This document shows, piece by piece, positions 26,278-35,085 of a stretch of DNA of 58,928 nt (within the stretch, counting starts at the first letter, position 1; the number at the start of each line of letters is the position of its first letter). The DNA is from Bacteroidales bacterium. GTDB lineage: Bacteria > Bacteroidota > Bacteroidia > Bacteroidales > WCHB1-69. A program made the position numbers and the translations under genes. The notes under the pieces are model-generated. The model did not search any database. It saw nothing but the letters and a program-made list of their open reading frames with translations, and was not told where the DNA came from. The stretch spans positions 1 through 58,928 of the forward strand of contig JAGBPS010000028.1 in assembly GCA_017633255.1 (NCBI GenBank). Direction: 5' to 3'.

Positions 26278-28488
26278 TTACGCCTCAGCAGCAGGTTCCT
26301 CCGCCTGAGGATTTTCCTCCTGCTTCGGTTCCTCTTCTTTCTTGGGAGCGTTCATCATCTTGATCTTGTACTCCAGTTCCTTCACTTCTTTCTTGGCATT
26401 TTCCACCTTCTTGGTGAATTCCTGCTTCAGAAGGTCGGCATTCTTAGAGTTGGCAAAGAAGCCCAAGTTGTTCTCCCACAGGTTGATATCATCCCTCAGT
26501 TGCTGCAGTTTAGTGACCAGGAACTTCTTCTCCTTATCCAACAGACGGTCAGCATTGGGATTGCTCAGAATATTGTCGATTTTATTTCTGAAAGAGCTTC
26601 TGCGCACATCGTCGGAGTTCATCTTCAGCTCTGCGAAACGTTTGTCCAAAGCCTCTCTGTAAGCCGTGTAAATACGGTCTTTGTCTTTCTTCGGCACAAA
26701 ACCGATTTCAGTCCACTGGCGCTGATAGTCCTTGATCACATCCAGATTGGCGGCTCTGTCGTCACCGAATTCGTGGTTCATGATCTTCTCAATCAGTTCT
26801 TCTTTCTTCTTCAGGTTGTCGGCTTCAATTTCCTTGATATTGGAGAAATACTCAGCTTTGGCGGCAAAGAATTTGTCGCAAGCGGCTCTGAAGCGTTTCC
26901 ATACCTGTTCTGAATATTTACGAGGTACGGTACCGATAGCTTTCCATTCCTGCTGCAGGTTCAGAATCTCGTCGGTTGCGTTCTTCCAGTCGGTACGCTC
27001 TGCGATCCCCTCAGCCTGGATAGCCAGATTCAGCTTCTGGTTGTAATTCTGCATCTGCTCGTCTTTCACCTGCTGGAAATATTCCTTCTTGGCGGTGAAG
27101 AACTTGTCCAAAGTGGATTTGAAGCGTTCCCAAACCTCGTCATTCAGCTTCAAAGGAGCCGGCCCGATGGTCTTCCACATCTTCAGCAGTTCGGTCAGCT
27201 TGTCGGCGATTTCGTTGTTCTCTTTCACGCTTTCCACGGTCTTGCCAGCGGTCAGCTCTTCGGCTTGCTCGCACAGCACCACCTTGGCGTTGTAGTTATT
27301 CTGCTGTTCTTCGAACAGTTTGTCATAATACTCTCTGCGAGCCTGATTGATCTGGTCGGAAGCGTTTTTGAATCTTTCCCAGATTTCGTCTTTCTTGTCT
27401 TCCGGAACGGGACCGATTTCCTTCCATTCCTCATGCAGCTGCTGCAGAGCCTTGAACGACTGATTCACAGAATCTTGCAACAACAAAGACTCAGCGGTTT
27501 CGCACAATTTGATTTTCTGTTCCAGATTCTTCTTCAGATCCAAGGAACGCAATTCTTTATTGATACGGCGGATATCGAAGAATTTCTCAACATAGAAATG
27601 ATAGTTCTGCCACAGGTTGTTGGACTCGCTCTGCGGAACGGGACCGATTTCTTTCCACTTGTCCTGCAGTTCTTTGAACTTGTCATTCAGTACTTTCAGA
27701 TTGGTTTCTGACTCAACCAATTCTCTCAATCCTTCGATAATACCTTTTTTATCTTCGAGATTTTTCTGTTTTTCTTTCTCTATCCTTTCCAGATAGGCGG
27801 CTTTTTTATCTTTGAACAACTGGAGGGCTGCGTTGAATTTCTTTTCGAGTTCTGTGGGTTCAGCCTCAAAGTCCTCCTTGTTGCCACCATCGGCGATAAA
27901 CTTGTCATAGAGCGCTTTGCGAGCGGCTTTCAGCATATCGAGACCTTTGGCTTTCAATACGCTCACGTGCATCTTCATGCTGTCGTAATCCAGCTCGGAG
28001 GTCACTCTTTCCAACTCGCCCACCGTCTGGTCAAAGTCAAGACCTTCGTACTGTTTCTCAACGTCTTCCATGGTCTCGGTGACGGTTTCGCCCTCTTCCT
28101 CGTTTTCGGTTTCAGGGGCCTGGTTGTTTTCAATTTCATTCATCATTTCTGAAACAGACTGCTCAGTCGTTTCAGGGGCTGCCGGTGCTTCGGCAACGGG
28201 AGCTGCGGCAACAGGTTCCGCAGGAGTCTCTGCCGCTTGTGCTGCGACGGGCTCTTCGGCGACGGCTGTCTCTGCCACGGGTTCAACAACAGGTTCTGCC
28301 GGAGTTTCCTCTGCTTGGGGAGCAGCAGGTTCGGCGTTTTCAACTACAGCGGCAGGTTCAGCCACTGCTTCAGTAGCATTGTTTGCATCTGTGTTTTCCA
28401 CAGTCTGGCCTTCAACAGAAGTGCCGGGATTCACCTCTTGGTTCTGATTTTCATCAGTGTTCGGGTGGAGAAGTTCTTGTGATTCCAT
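26278..28488 (-). CDS. DUF349-repeat protein
   Basis: 736 residues, predicted cytosolic. Residues 1-150 are an acidic Ala/Glu/Pro-rich disordered region. The rest is mostly helical, with tandem DUF349 units marked by W-K-E-I-G-P-V-P followed about 15 residues later by W-x-R-F or a variant (for example LQDKWKEIGPVPQ, HEEWKEIGPVPED, LLKMWKTIGPAPL, QQEWKAIGTVPRK, QRQWTEIGFVPKK). At least five units are visible. A C-terminal coiled coil and an acidic tail follow. The family is very common in Bacteroidetes and its biochemical function is unknown. A -7 box at 28530-28537 probably drives it. Confidence 0.9.
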   Translation of the reverse strand: MESQELLHPNTDENQNQEVNPGTSVEGQTVENTDANNATEAVAEPAAVVENAEPAAPQAEETPAEPVVEPVAETAVAEEPVAAQAAETPAEPVAAAPVAEAPAAPETTEQSVSEMMNEIENNQAPETENEEEGETVTETMEDVEKQYEGLDFDQTVGELERVTSELDYDSMKMHVSVLKAKGLDMLKAARKALYDKFIADGGNKEDFEAEPTELEKKFNAALQLFKDKKAAYLERIEKEKQKNLEDKKGIIEGLRELVESETNLKVLNDKFKELQDKWKEIGPVPQSESNNLWQNYHFYVEKFFDIRRINKELRSLDLKKNLEQKIKLCETAESLLLQDSVNQSFKALQQLHEEWKEIGPVPEDKKDEIWERFKNASDQINQARREYYDKLFEEQQNNYNAKVVLCEQAEELTAGKTVESVKENNEIADKLTELLKMWKTIGPAPLKLNDEVWERFKSTLDKFFTAKKEYFQQVKDEQMQNYNQKLNLAIQAEGIAERTDWKNATDEILNLQQEWKAIGTVPRKYSEQVWKRFRAACDKFFAAKAEYFSNIKEIEADNLKKKEELIEKIMNHEFGDDRAANLDVIKDYQRQWTEIGFVPKKDKDRIYTAYREALDKRFAELKMNSDDVRRSSFRNKIDNILSNPNADRLLDKEKKFLVTKLQQLRDDINLWENNLGFFANSKNADLLKQEFTKKVENAKKEVKELEYKIKMMNAPKKEEEPKQEENPQAEEPAAEA

Positions 28489-28529
28489 AAACTTGTTTTT
28501 GGTTGTTTAATGTTGTTTCAAAAAGTTTG

Positions 28530-28537
28530 CAAAGATA
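28530..28537 (-). promoter_or_regulatory. -7 box upstream of the DUF349 gene
   Basis: TATCTTTG followed by C on the minus strand, 42 nt before the ATG at 28488. No clear TTTG box is seen upstream, where a heptamer array begins. Confidence 0.6.
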
Positions 28538-28549
28538 CAATTTTTTTTA

Positions 28550-28612
28550 ATGTGCCAATTAATCAATGTGCTAATGTGCCAATTGAATTTTGAATTCTGA
28601 ATTTTGAATTAA
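28550..28612. repeat. Heptanucleotide-period repeat array
   Basis: Nine 7-mers in register: ATGTGCC, AATTAAT, CAATGTG, CTAATGT, GCCAATT, GAATTTT, GAATTCT, GAATTTT, GAATTAA. It lies between the recO stop codon (28637) and the DUF349 promoter. Confidence 0.85.
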
Positions 28613-28636
28613 CGAGGTCCCCTTTTCTTTCCTGAA

Positions 28637-29353
28637 TTATTCCTTCAGAATATCAGCCAAAATAGATACTGATTCAATCTTTCCGATATGCTCATTATTC
28701 CGCTTGTAATAACGCAACATTCCTTGTAGCAATTCGTTACGTACCGCTTTTGGCGCCACTGGCGGAAGCGTCTTCCCCATCATGGCAAAGAGCAAACGGC
28801 TGGCCTCCGACGACAAACTCTGCTCCTCATCCACCCAATGCGACACAAAAGACGAGTGGAGTATTGAGAATATGGTATGGGTAGAATCATAGTTGGCCAC
28901 GGGATAAAAGCCAAGAATCTGAGACATTTGCAGCATGAAATCGATGTGCGTGTCGGGACGAACTTTCACTGCATCGTCCAACTGCCGCATTCTTTCTTCA
29001 ATAAAAGCGAACAACTGCTGGTCTTCTCCGTATTCATACAGCAGTCGGTACAGCAACTCGCCGTAAAACATCAAAAGTGAACTTTTGACAATATCAAAAG
29101 GAATATCCACATACTGATGATAGCAGGTCGCCTCCTTGAGATACATCAACTGGTTGAGTTTCCGGTCGTCGAACTGTAATTCCAGCAGCGAAAGAGGGGC
29201 GAACAAAGGCAGCAAATGCTTGTTTTTGGCGGAAAAAGCATTTTTAATGATAAAGGTCTGGGTGCCATATCGCTCCGTAAACACTTTCACCACAATGCCA
29301 GAGTCGGCGTATTTGGTTTTATGCAGCACAATCGCCTTGGAGGTGACAAACAT
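28637..29353 (-). CDS. recO: DNA repair protein RecO
   Basis: 238 residues from ATG 29353 (MFVTSKAIVLHKTKYADSG). The frame runs 44 codons further upstream, but that would overlap porZ; this start leaves a 17-nt gap. The N-terminal OB-fold segment (IVVKVFTERYG) and the helical middle are typical. RecO loads RecA on SSB-coated DNA with RecF and RecR. It is the last gene of rbfA-lolC/E-porZ-recO. Confidence 0.92.
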   Translation of the reverse strand: MFVTSKAIVLHKTKYADSGIVVKVFTERYGTQTFIIKNAFSAKNKHLLPLFAPLSLLELQFDDRKLNQLMYLKEATCYHQYVDIPFDIVKSSLLMFYGELLYRLLYEYGEDQQLFAFIEERMRQLDDAVKVRPDTHIDFMLQMSQILGFYPVANYDSTHTIFSILHSSFVSHWVDEEQSLSSEASRLLFAMMGKTLPPVAPKAVRNELLQGMLRYYKRNNEHIGKIESVSILADILKE

Positions 29354-29370
29354 AGACCAAAACGTATTAA

Positions 29371-31695
29371 TTAGTTGACAAATAATATTTTGGCCACATT
29401 TTTCTCTTTTCCGCTTTGGCTGGAGGAGAAAACAAAATATACGCCTGTGGCCGGACGGCGGCCTTTGAAATCCTTGCCATTCCATACCAGCTCACCCCCA
29501 TTGGCATAGCCTTGCCAAATCAGATTTCCAGCGGCATCCACAATCTTGCAAAAGGAATTCTCCATCAGACCGCTCACCGCAATCACCCCGGTATAACCAC
29601 TGTGTACCGGATTAGGGAACACCTTCACATCCGTATAGTATTCACTACCTTCTGTGGCAGTACCCCGATAAGAGCAAACCCCTTTGTCGGTACTGAAAAA
29701 CACCTCGCCGGTAGTAGCATCGATAGCTATATCGTATATTACATTCGACAACAAAGAGGAATTTTCAGCCGTAAGATGCATCAACTCCTCGGTGCCATTT
29801 TCGCTGATAAGAAACACACCGGCCCTGGTAGTACCCATCCATTTGCGGTTAGCCCCGTCAACAGCTATACTTGAGACCTCCTCGAGTTCCAACAGCACCG
29901 CCGCATAACCGCCTTGCTCCAAAATAATATTTCTGGGCAGAGAGTTGCCACCAAACACCTTACTGGGATCGTAAATCACCTTCACCCCCTTGTTGGTGCC
30001 AATCCACATGCGTCCGTTCTTGTCTTCCGTGATGCATTTCACCTCCGAAGACTCCACTTCAGCCGCGGCATTCATATTGACGACCCACAGCCTATCATCT
30101 GACTGATTTTCAATAGTTTTATTATCATCATACACATATAGCGACTGCGTACTGCTACGAGGGAAGGTAATCCATTTAAAACCTCTTGAATCAACATAAA
30201 CGTGCTGGGCAACTGTACTGGTCTCACCTCTCAAGTTATTGATGGTTACCCAAGTATTGTCTGTTTTCAGCACATGCAAAATATACGTGGTACCTGAATT
30301 GGCCACCCAAAGGTTGCCGTAGGCATCATAACACAAGCCCGACACTCTGGCCACCTCGTCGCTGGTAATTCCCCGCAAAGGGCTGTTGCTCCGATCGTAA
30401 AAAACCACGACACGTCCGTTAACGCATTTATACAAACCGTTGCCCCACGAAGACACAAAACATTCCTCCGGTTTGTTGGGATTGATGACCACCTTGACCA
30501 AATCATGGGCATTGCCATAATTTTGGAATTCATAAGAGTTGTAAGTCCACTGCTCGTTCTGGAAGAAACTGCATGCCGGCGCAAAATAGGCGGGAGCCCA
30601 AAGATTATATCCTCCGGCAGTGACAGCAAGTACCCCACCCACGCAGGAAAGACTGTATGATTTGTTGGAATGGGGTCCGTTGGAAGTCAACAGTTTAACC
30701 TGTCCCGATACCCTGTTCCAACGCCACAAGCCATTCTCATCGTCAGCCACCCACACATTGTCGCCTTCAGCATCGGCATATTGCAAACTCGGGAATGCGC
30801 CTCCCTCATAAAAATACTTAAAATCATAATAATCATCCTCATACACCACCACATTCTGCCAATCCACCATCATAAAAGCTTCCCCGTCAACCACAAAAGC
30901 ACGGACATCCTGGGCGTCAAAACCAGGGTCAAAGCGACAAACACCGTTCTCCAGCACATAAACAGAATCCGTCACCGTAAGCTGTCCATTTTCATCATGC
31001 ACATCTGAATTGCGATTGACAAACACCTTCTGCTGGCATGCAGCAATATGATTGTATTCCCGAAGTCCCAAGTCTACCTCCCATTGCCATGTCCCAAGAT
31101 CTGCCAACATAGAATTCTGTTTTTCAATACTATAAACACCAATATCCGTAGCCAAATAGAATCGGTCTGGAGCAATAGCCATATCTAAAACCTCGTGATC
31201 CCCAAGACTGTTGACATACCAGGTGTCACGAATCAGATAAGTGGACAAATCCACTACCACCACACCGAAATTATAAACCAGATAGCATAAGCCGTCTTCA
31301 AAACATATCCGTCGAACCGATTTCGAGCCCGAAATCTGCTTGTTTTTCACATCCGGCACATTGGTCAAACGGTCATCCACAATAAAATCCAAATTTCCGT
31401 TAGCATACGAAATCACCAAATTCTTCGTAACCTTGTCGTAAGCGATTTTGGAGATATCCACATCCGTCAAGCCATTGCTTTTGGACCATTTGTACATGTC
31501 CGAACCGCTTACATTAGCCTTATTCTTAGGAAAATACAAAATCCCGCTTTCTCCTGCCGCATACACTTCATCGCCCACCGCCACCGAATAGAAGCGGTTG
31601 TAGGCCAAATGGTCGCGGAAACTGCCAATGGGCGTCTGTGCCGACAGCAACACCGCCATGAAGGATATACTTAGTACTGACAATAATTTTTTCAT
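29371..31695 (-). CDS. porZ: Type IX secretion system protein PorZ
   Basis: 774 residues, close to the P. gingivalis protein (about 776). It has a signal peptide ending LLSAQ and an N-terminal PorZ beta-propeller (IGSFRDHLAYNRFYSVAVGD, SKSNGLTDVDISKIAYD). Further propeller blades carry two-component-regulator-type motifs (GRMWIGTNKGVKVIYD, RKWMGTTRAGVFLI). The C-terminus is a T9SS sorting domain (VKVFPNPVHSGY, GVYFVF). In P. gingivalis PorZ sits in the surface attachment complex with PorU, PorV and PorQ and handles anionic LPS during cargo attachment. Its presence explains the T9SS sorting domains elsewhere in this window. It starts 12 nt after the lolC/E gene. Confidence 0.93.
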   Translation of the reverse strand: MKKLLSVLSISFMAVLLSAQTPIGSFRDHLAYNRFYSVAVGDEVYAAGESGILYFPKNKANVSGSDMYKWSKSNGLTDVDISKIAYDKVTKNLVISYANGNLDFIVDDRLTNVPDVKNKQISGSKSVRRICFEDGLCYLVYNFGVVVVDLSTYLIRDTWYVNSLGDHEVLDMAIAPDRFYLATDIGVYSIEKQNSMLADLGTWQWEVDLGLREYNHIAACQQKVFVNRNSDVHDENGQLTVTDSVYVLENGVCRFDPGFDAQDVRAFVVDGEAFMMVDWQNVVVYEDDYYDFKYFYEGGAFPSLQYADAEGDNVWVADDENGLWRWNRVSGQVKLLTSNGPHSNKSYSLSCVGGVLAVTAGGYNLWAPAYFAPACSFFQNEQWTYNSYEFQNYGNAHDLVKVVINPNKPEECFVSSWGNGLYKCVNGRVVVFYDRSNSPLRGITSDEVARVSGLCYDAYGNLWVANSGTTYILHVLKTDNTWVTINNLRGETSTVAQHVYVDSRGFKWITFPRSSTQSLYVYDDNKTIENQSDDRLWVVNMNAAAEVESSEVKCITEDKNGRMWIGTNKGVKVIYDPSKVFGGNSLPRNIILEQGGYAAVLLELEEVSSIAVDGANRKWMGTTRAGVFLISENGTEELMHLTAENSSLLSNVIYDIAIDATTGEVFFSTDKGVCSYRGTATEGSEYYTDVKVFPNPVHSGYTGVIAVSGLMENSFCKIVDAAGNLIWQGYANGGELVWNGKDFKGRRPATGVYFVFSSSQSGKEKNVAKILFVN

Positions 31696-31707
31696 GAATC
31701 CGCCTCC

Positions 31708-32946
31708 TTATTTTTTGTCCACCACGATATTTTTCATATAACGGATGGGGATATATGAGGTTATAACACTGATTATCAAAATTGTGAATAAAACCATAAC
31801 GAAATCCAGCCATTCCAGCTGCACCGGGTAATAGTTAATGAGATAGCCGCTGCTGCCGTCACCCAAGCCCACAATGTGGAACTTCATCTGGAGGAAACAC
31901 ACCAACAGACCAATGAACAAGCCAGCCATGCCTCCCAGCAGAGAGATAAAGCCTCCCTGCACCATGAAAATCTTACGTACCAGCGATTTGCGGGCCCCCA
32001 TTGCATAGAGCACCGAAAGGTCATCCTTCTTCTCAATGATGAGCATAGACAAGGTGCCAATCATGTTGAAACCTGCCACCACCAAGATAAAGGCCAGAAT
32101 GACAAAGACCATCAGCTTTTCCGATTTCATGGTTTTGTAGAGGGATTCTTCCTGCTGATATTTGTCTTTCAGAATATAATTTCCAGCTAAAACATTCTCG
32201 ATGGAAGCCCGGATTTTGGCATATTCCTTTGGATTTTTCAGTTTCAGTTCGATGGAAGTCACCTCGTTCTCATAATTCATGATGGAACGGGCAAAAGCCA
32301 ATGGCACAAACACATACTTCTCGTCATATTCCGTATAGGAAGCGAATACGCCTGCCGGAATGACATAGTCGATATTGAATGCCCGTGCCGGGTCGGAAAG
32401 GTTTTTGAGCAAACGCTTGGGGTAATACACCTTCAGTTGCTCGGGACTGTGCATGTTCAGCTGGATATTGCCTGCGGCGATAGCACCCATCACCGCAGCG
32501 GGACCTTCACTGTATTGCAGCCTAGCATTGCCGTCAATCAGCAAACTGTCGATGCCCGTACTGTGCAGATAATCAGGGCTTACACCTTTAACAGACACCA
32601 GCAGTTGCTTCTCGTTGTAAGTCATCAGGGTCATGTCGGAAACCACCTCGAACACCGCTTGCACGCCCTCAAGTTTTTGCAACTCCGCCATCGGGAAAGT
32701 GTCTGTGGCAAAGACTTTCCCTTCCTTCGGAAGAATCTGATAGTCAGGATTGAAGGAATTGAAACTACTGCGCACCAAGCCCTCCATGCCGTTGAACACT
32801 GACAACACGATAATCAAAGCGGCCGAGCTGACCATGATACCGACCATGGAGATAATGGAAATCACATTGATGGCATGATGTTTTTTGGGAGAAAACAGAT
32901 ACCTCAATCCGATGAAGCGGGCCGTTTGAAATGAATTGCTTTTCAA
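31708..32946 (-). CDS. LolC/LolE-family ABC transporter permease
   Basis: 412 residues. The start is TTG at 32946, 2 nt after the rbfA stop codon; no upstream ATG exists in the gap and the next internal ATG falls within the first membrane helix. The topology is FtsX/MacB-like: one helix near residues 28-50 (NVISIISMVG, LIIVLSVFNGMEG), a large periplasmic domain (about 55-270) and three C-terminal helices ending TSYIPIRYMKN. The Lol family releases lipoproteins from the inner membrane with LolD. The ATPase is not in this window. Confidence 0.88.
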   Translation of the reverse strand: MKSNSFQTARFIGLRYLFSPKKHHAINVISIISMVGIMVSSAALIIVLSVFNGMEGLVRSSFNSFNPDYQILPKEGKVFATDTFPMAELQKLEGVQAVFEVVSDMTLMTYNEKQLLVSVKGVSPDYLHSTGIDSLLIDGNARLQYSEGPAAVMGAIAAGNIQLNMHSPEQLKVYYPKRLLKNLSDPARAFNIDYVIPAGVFASYTEYDEKYVFVPLAFARSIMNYENEVTSIELKLKNPKEYAKIRASIENVLAGNYILKDKYQQEESLYKTMKSEKLMVFVILAFILVVAGFNMIGTLSMLIIEKKDDLSVLYAMGARKSLVRKIFMVQGGFISLLGGMAGLFIGLLVCFLQMKFHIVGLGDGSSGYLINYYPVQLEWLDFVMVLFTILIISVITSYIPIRYMKNIVVDKK

Positions 32947-32948
32947 GG

Positions 32949-33284
32949 CTACTGTTTCAGCAGGTTTTCAATATTTTCGATATAATCCAGAGAGTCGTCG
33001 ATGAAGAAATCCAGTTGCGGAATAATGCGGAGCTGGTTTTTTACCTTCTGTCCCAAGCGGTAACGTATTTCCTTGATATTGGATTTCACCGCTTTGAGCA
33101 CCTTTTCGTTGTCCTCGGCGTTGAAAATGGAGATATAGCTGCGGGCCAGCGACAAGTCCTTGGTAACAGAGGTTTTGGTGACTGTAATCATGCAGTCATA
33201 CACCGGAATGCCGTCAGCCAAAAAGATTTCCGCCAACTCTTTCTGTATCAGTTTCGCTATTTTCTGTTGTCTTGTTGAGTCCAT
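32949..33284 (-). CDS. rbfA: Ribosome-binding factor A
   Basis: 111 residues with the KH-like RbfA fold: MDSTRQQKIAKLIQKELAEI at the N-terminus, VTKTSVTKDLSLARSYISIF in the centre and PQLDFFIDDSLDYIENIENLL at the C-terminus. It matures the 5' end of 16S rRNA in 30S subunits and is needed for growth in the cold. It is first in the operon with lolC/E, porZ and recO. A TAATTTTG -7 box lies 26 nt upstream. Confidence 0.95.
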   Translation of the reverse strand: MDSTRQQKIAKLIQKELAEIFLADGIPVYDCMITVTKTSVTKDLSLARSYISIFNAEDNEKVLKAVKSNIKEIRYRLGQKVKNQLRIIPQLDFFIDDSLDYIENIENLLKQ

Positions 33285-33309
33285 AGTTTTATTATTGCAT
33301 TTAAAAATG

Positions 33310-33317
33310 CAAAATTA
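33310..33317 (-). promoter_or_regulatory. -7 box upstream of rbfA
   Basis: TAATTTTG followed by C on the minus strand matches TAnnTTTG. There is no TTTG at standard spacing. Confidence 0.5.
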
Positions 33318-33381
33318 CATAAATTTCACGAATATCCCCTTACCTTTTCACAAATTTTACGGTTTTGTCGGATGAATCCAA

Positions 33382-34710
33382 CTACATAAACATCGCCATA
33401 TAGAGTGGCAGGTAATGGATGCGATCAGCCGTTGTCACATTCGAATTACAGAGCACAACTGCATCGGAGATCATCGTTGAATCATGTTGCAACACATAGT
33501 CCAATGAAGCGTGTTTGCGATAATTGCCACCCGATTTCACCTCAAGTATAATGATGCCCTCATTTCCAGGCAAGACAAAATCAAGTTCGTGCTTGCTTTT
33601 CTGATCGAAATAGTGCAAAGGGTATCCTTTCTTCACCAGCTCTGCGGCTACAAAATTCTCTGCAAGAGCTCCTTCGTTGATGTCAAGATTGCCATTCATG
33701 ACAGCAAAATGCTGACGAGGAAGACTCATATTGCAAAGCATGCCAGTATCAAGAAGATACAATTTGTATAATCGACGGTTTTCAACATTCGACAAAGGCA
33801 AACTTAAAGCATTGGTCTGGATGGCATAGTATGCCATACCCGCATCAATCAGCCACTGAGTGGGATCTGCATATTTGCGGCGACTTGCCCCGTGCTCCAA
33901 ATCGGCCAACACAAAGCGCTTATCCTGTTTGGCCAATTGGGATGGAATGGAATCAAACACTCTCTTTACTAACACTTTGTCTTTGCCAGCATATTTGGAA
34001 ATATCCTTTCTGTAACCAGATATGAGGTCATTTTGAGCTTTTAAGGTGAAGGTGAAATCTCGATTTTCGACAAAATTGGAAACCACTTCCGGAAGGCCAC
34101 CCACCGCAAGATATTGCGCATACCTTCGCATAACCTGTTCGTGGATGAAATCCGGCACAGTCTTCATCGTATCATACGAATGTCTTAATACGCCTAATAT
34201 TTCCGTTGTCATTCCCAAAGCCATTAAGAACTCCTCAAAATCAAGAGGATACATCTCCACAGTTTCTTCCGAGCCTACCGGAATGGAAGGTATTTCACCT
34301 ATCTCCTCTTCAGAATTTTCATCGCCTTTGTAATGAATCCCTAATAATGACCCAGACTCTGCATAGTCATACGCCCCATCTTCCACCAGAAATTTTATAG
34401 AAGCTCTGGCATTGGGACATTCCTGTATCTCATCGAAAAAGACCAACGTTTCACCAGGCACAAAAGGTCCAAAACCCATTGCGGAAAGATTCAAAATGAT
34501 GGTGTTCGCATCCAAATCTCCGTCAAAAGCCCTTTTGGCAGAAGGTTTTTTGATAAAATTGATTTCAATAAAATGTTTGTAATGTCGGTGTCCCAACGCT
34601 CTGATGGACGTAGTTTTACCAACTTGCCGGGCACCTTCCAGAAACAAGGCTTTCTTTTTTGACTTAACAGCCCAATTATCAAGTATTTTATCAATCTTTC
34701 TTTGTAACAT
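33382..34710 (-). CDS. AAA ATPase with C-terminal DUF4143 domain
   Basis: 442 residues from ATG 34710 (MLQRKIDKILDNW). A frame open to 34764 starts with GTG and would place the start upstream of the -7 box (34740-34747), so the ATG is preferred. The AAA_14 domain has Walker A GARQVGKTTS and Walker B LVFFDEIQE. The C-terminal DUF4143 region has HELDFVLP and IIILEVKSG, a PD-(D/E)XK-like arrangement. This ATPase family is abundant in Bacteroidetes and its role is unknown. A 33-bp direct repeat covers its promoter. Confidence 0.9.
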   Translation of the reverse strand: MLQRKIDKILDNWAVKSKKKALFLEGARQVGKTTSIRALGHRHYKHFIEINFIKKPSAKRAFDGDLDANTIILNLSAMGFGPFVPGETLVFFDEIQECPNARASIKFLVEDGAYDYAESGSLLGIHYKGDENSEEEIGEIPSIPVGSEETVEMYPLDFEEFLMALGMTTEILGVLRHSYDTMKTVPDFIHEQVMRRYAQYLAVGGLPEVVSNFVENRDFTFTLKAQNDLISGYRKDISKYAGKDKVLVKRVFDSIPSQLAKQDKRFVLADLEHGASRRKYADPTQWLIDAGMAYYAIQTNALSLPLSNVENRRLYKLYLLDTGMLCNMSLPRQHFAVMNGNLDINEGALAENFVAAELVKKGYPLHYFDQKSKHELDFVLPGNEGIIILEVKSGGNYRKHASLDYVLQHDSTMISDAVVLCNSNVTTADRIHYLPLYMAMFM

Positions 34711-34712
34711 AT

Positions 34713-34792
34713 TGCAACTTTTTTCCAGTATTTCGACTGCAAAAATACAACTTTTTTCCAACACTTCAACTACAAAGTTGCAACTTTTTTCC
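34713..34792 (-). repeat. 33-bp direct repeat at the promoter of the AAA ATPase gene
   Basis: TGCAACTTTTTTCC occurs at 34713 and 34779, and TACAACTTTTTTCC at 34746; the spacing is exactly 33 bp. The remaining part of each unit is also related (ctgcaaaaa and ctacaaagt). The copies lie just downstream, at and upstream of the -7 box. Confidence 0.85.
34740..34747 (-). promoter_or_regulatory. -7 box of the AAA ATPase gene
   Basis: TATTTTTG followed by C on the minus strand, 29 nt before the chosen ATG. A TTTG at 34776-34773 is 25 nt away, wider than usual. Confidence 0.55.
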
Positions 34793-34831
34793 GCATAAGA
34801 GTGGCACCTATAAAGTATTCACTCCAAATAA

Positions 34832-35071
34832 CTATATCCAACGACGATTGTGAGACACCATCCGCCGTGCATCAGGATGAATTGCAAGCAATGTCTGGGA
34901 TGTGGTACGCGACATGCAACTACCATAGACTGAAAGTGATTTAATCTCATCCCTCATGGCATTAGCATAACGCACAGCTCCTTCCTCTGATAAAATCCCT
35001 TTCAGGAAGACTCTCAACCCGTTCATATCGAGAAGTGCCCCATGGCTAATTCTCACCTCATAGATTTGCAT
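34832..35071 (-). pseudogene. Truncated RelE/ParE-like toxin, no antitoxin
   Basis: 79 residues from ATG 35071 (MQIYEVRISHGALLDM). The pattern of a helical N-terminus, a conserved middle (AMRDEIKSLSVYG) and a basic strand (HPDARRMVSHNRRW) resembles Bacteroidetes ParE-type toxins. The frame stops straight after HNRRWI, where family members continue for about 20-25 residues of C-terminal strand. The DNA past the stop does not restore the family sequence in that frame. The upstream neighbour is the GH89 gene 14 nt away, with no antitoxin. It is probably a decayed remnant; a short functional variant is possible. Confidence 0.55.
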
Positions 35072-35085
35072 AATCTTCGTGAGTA

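Noticed and set aside
34711..34764. N-terminal extension of the AAA ATPase (LEKSCIF...LEKSCN)
   Set aside because: It starts with GTG, is made of the 33-bp repeat and lies across the -7 box. The conserved protein begins at the ATG at 34710.
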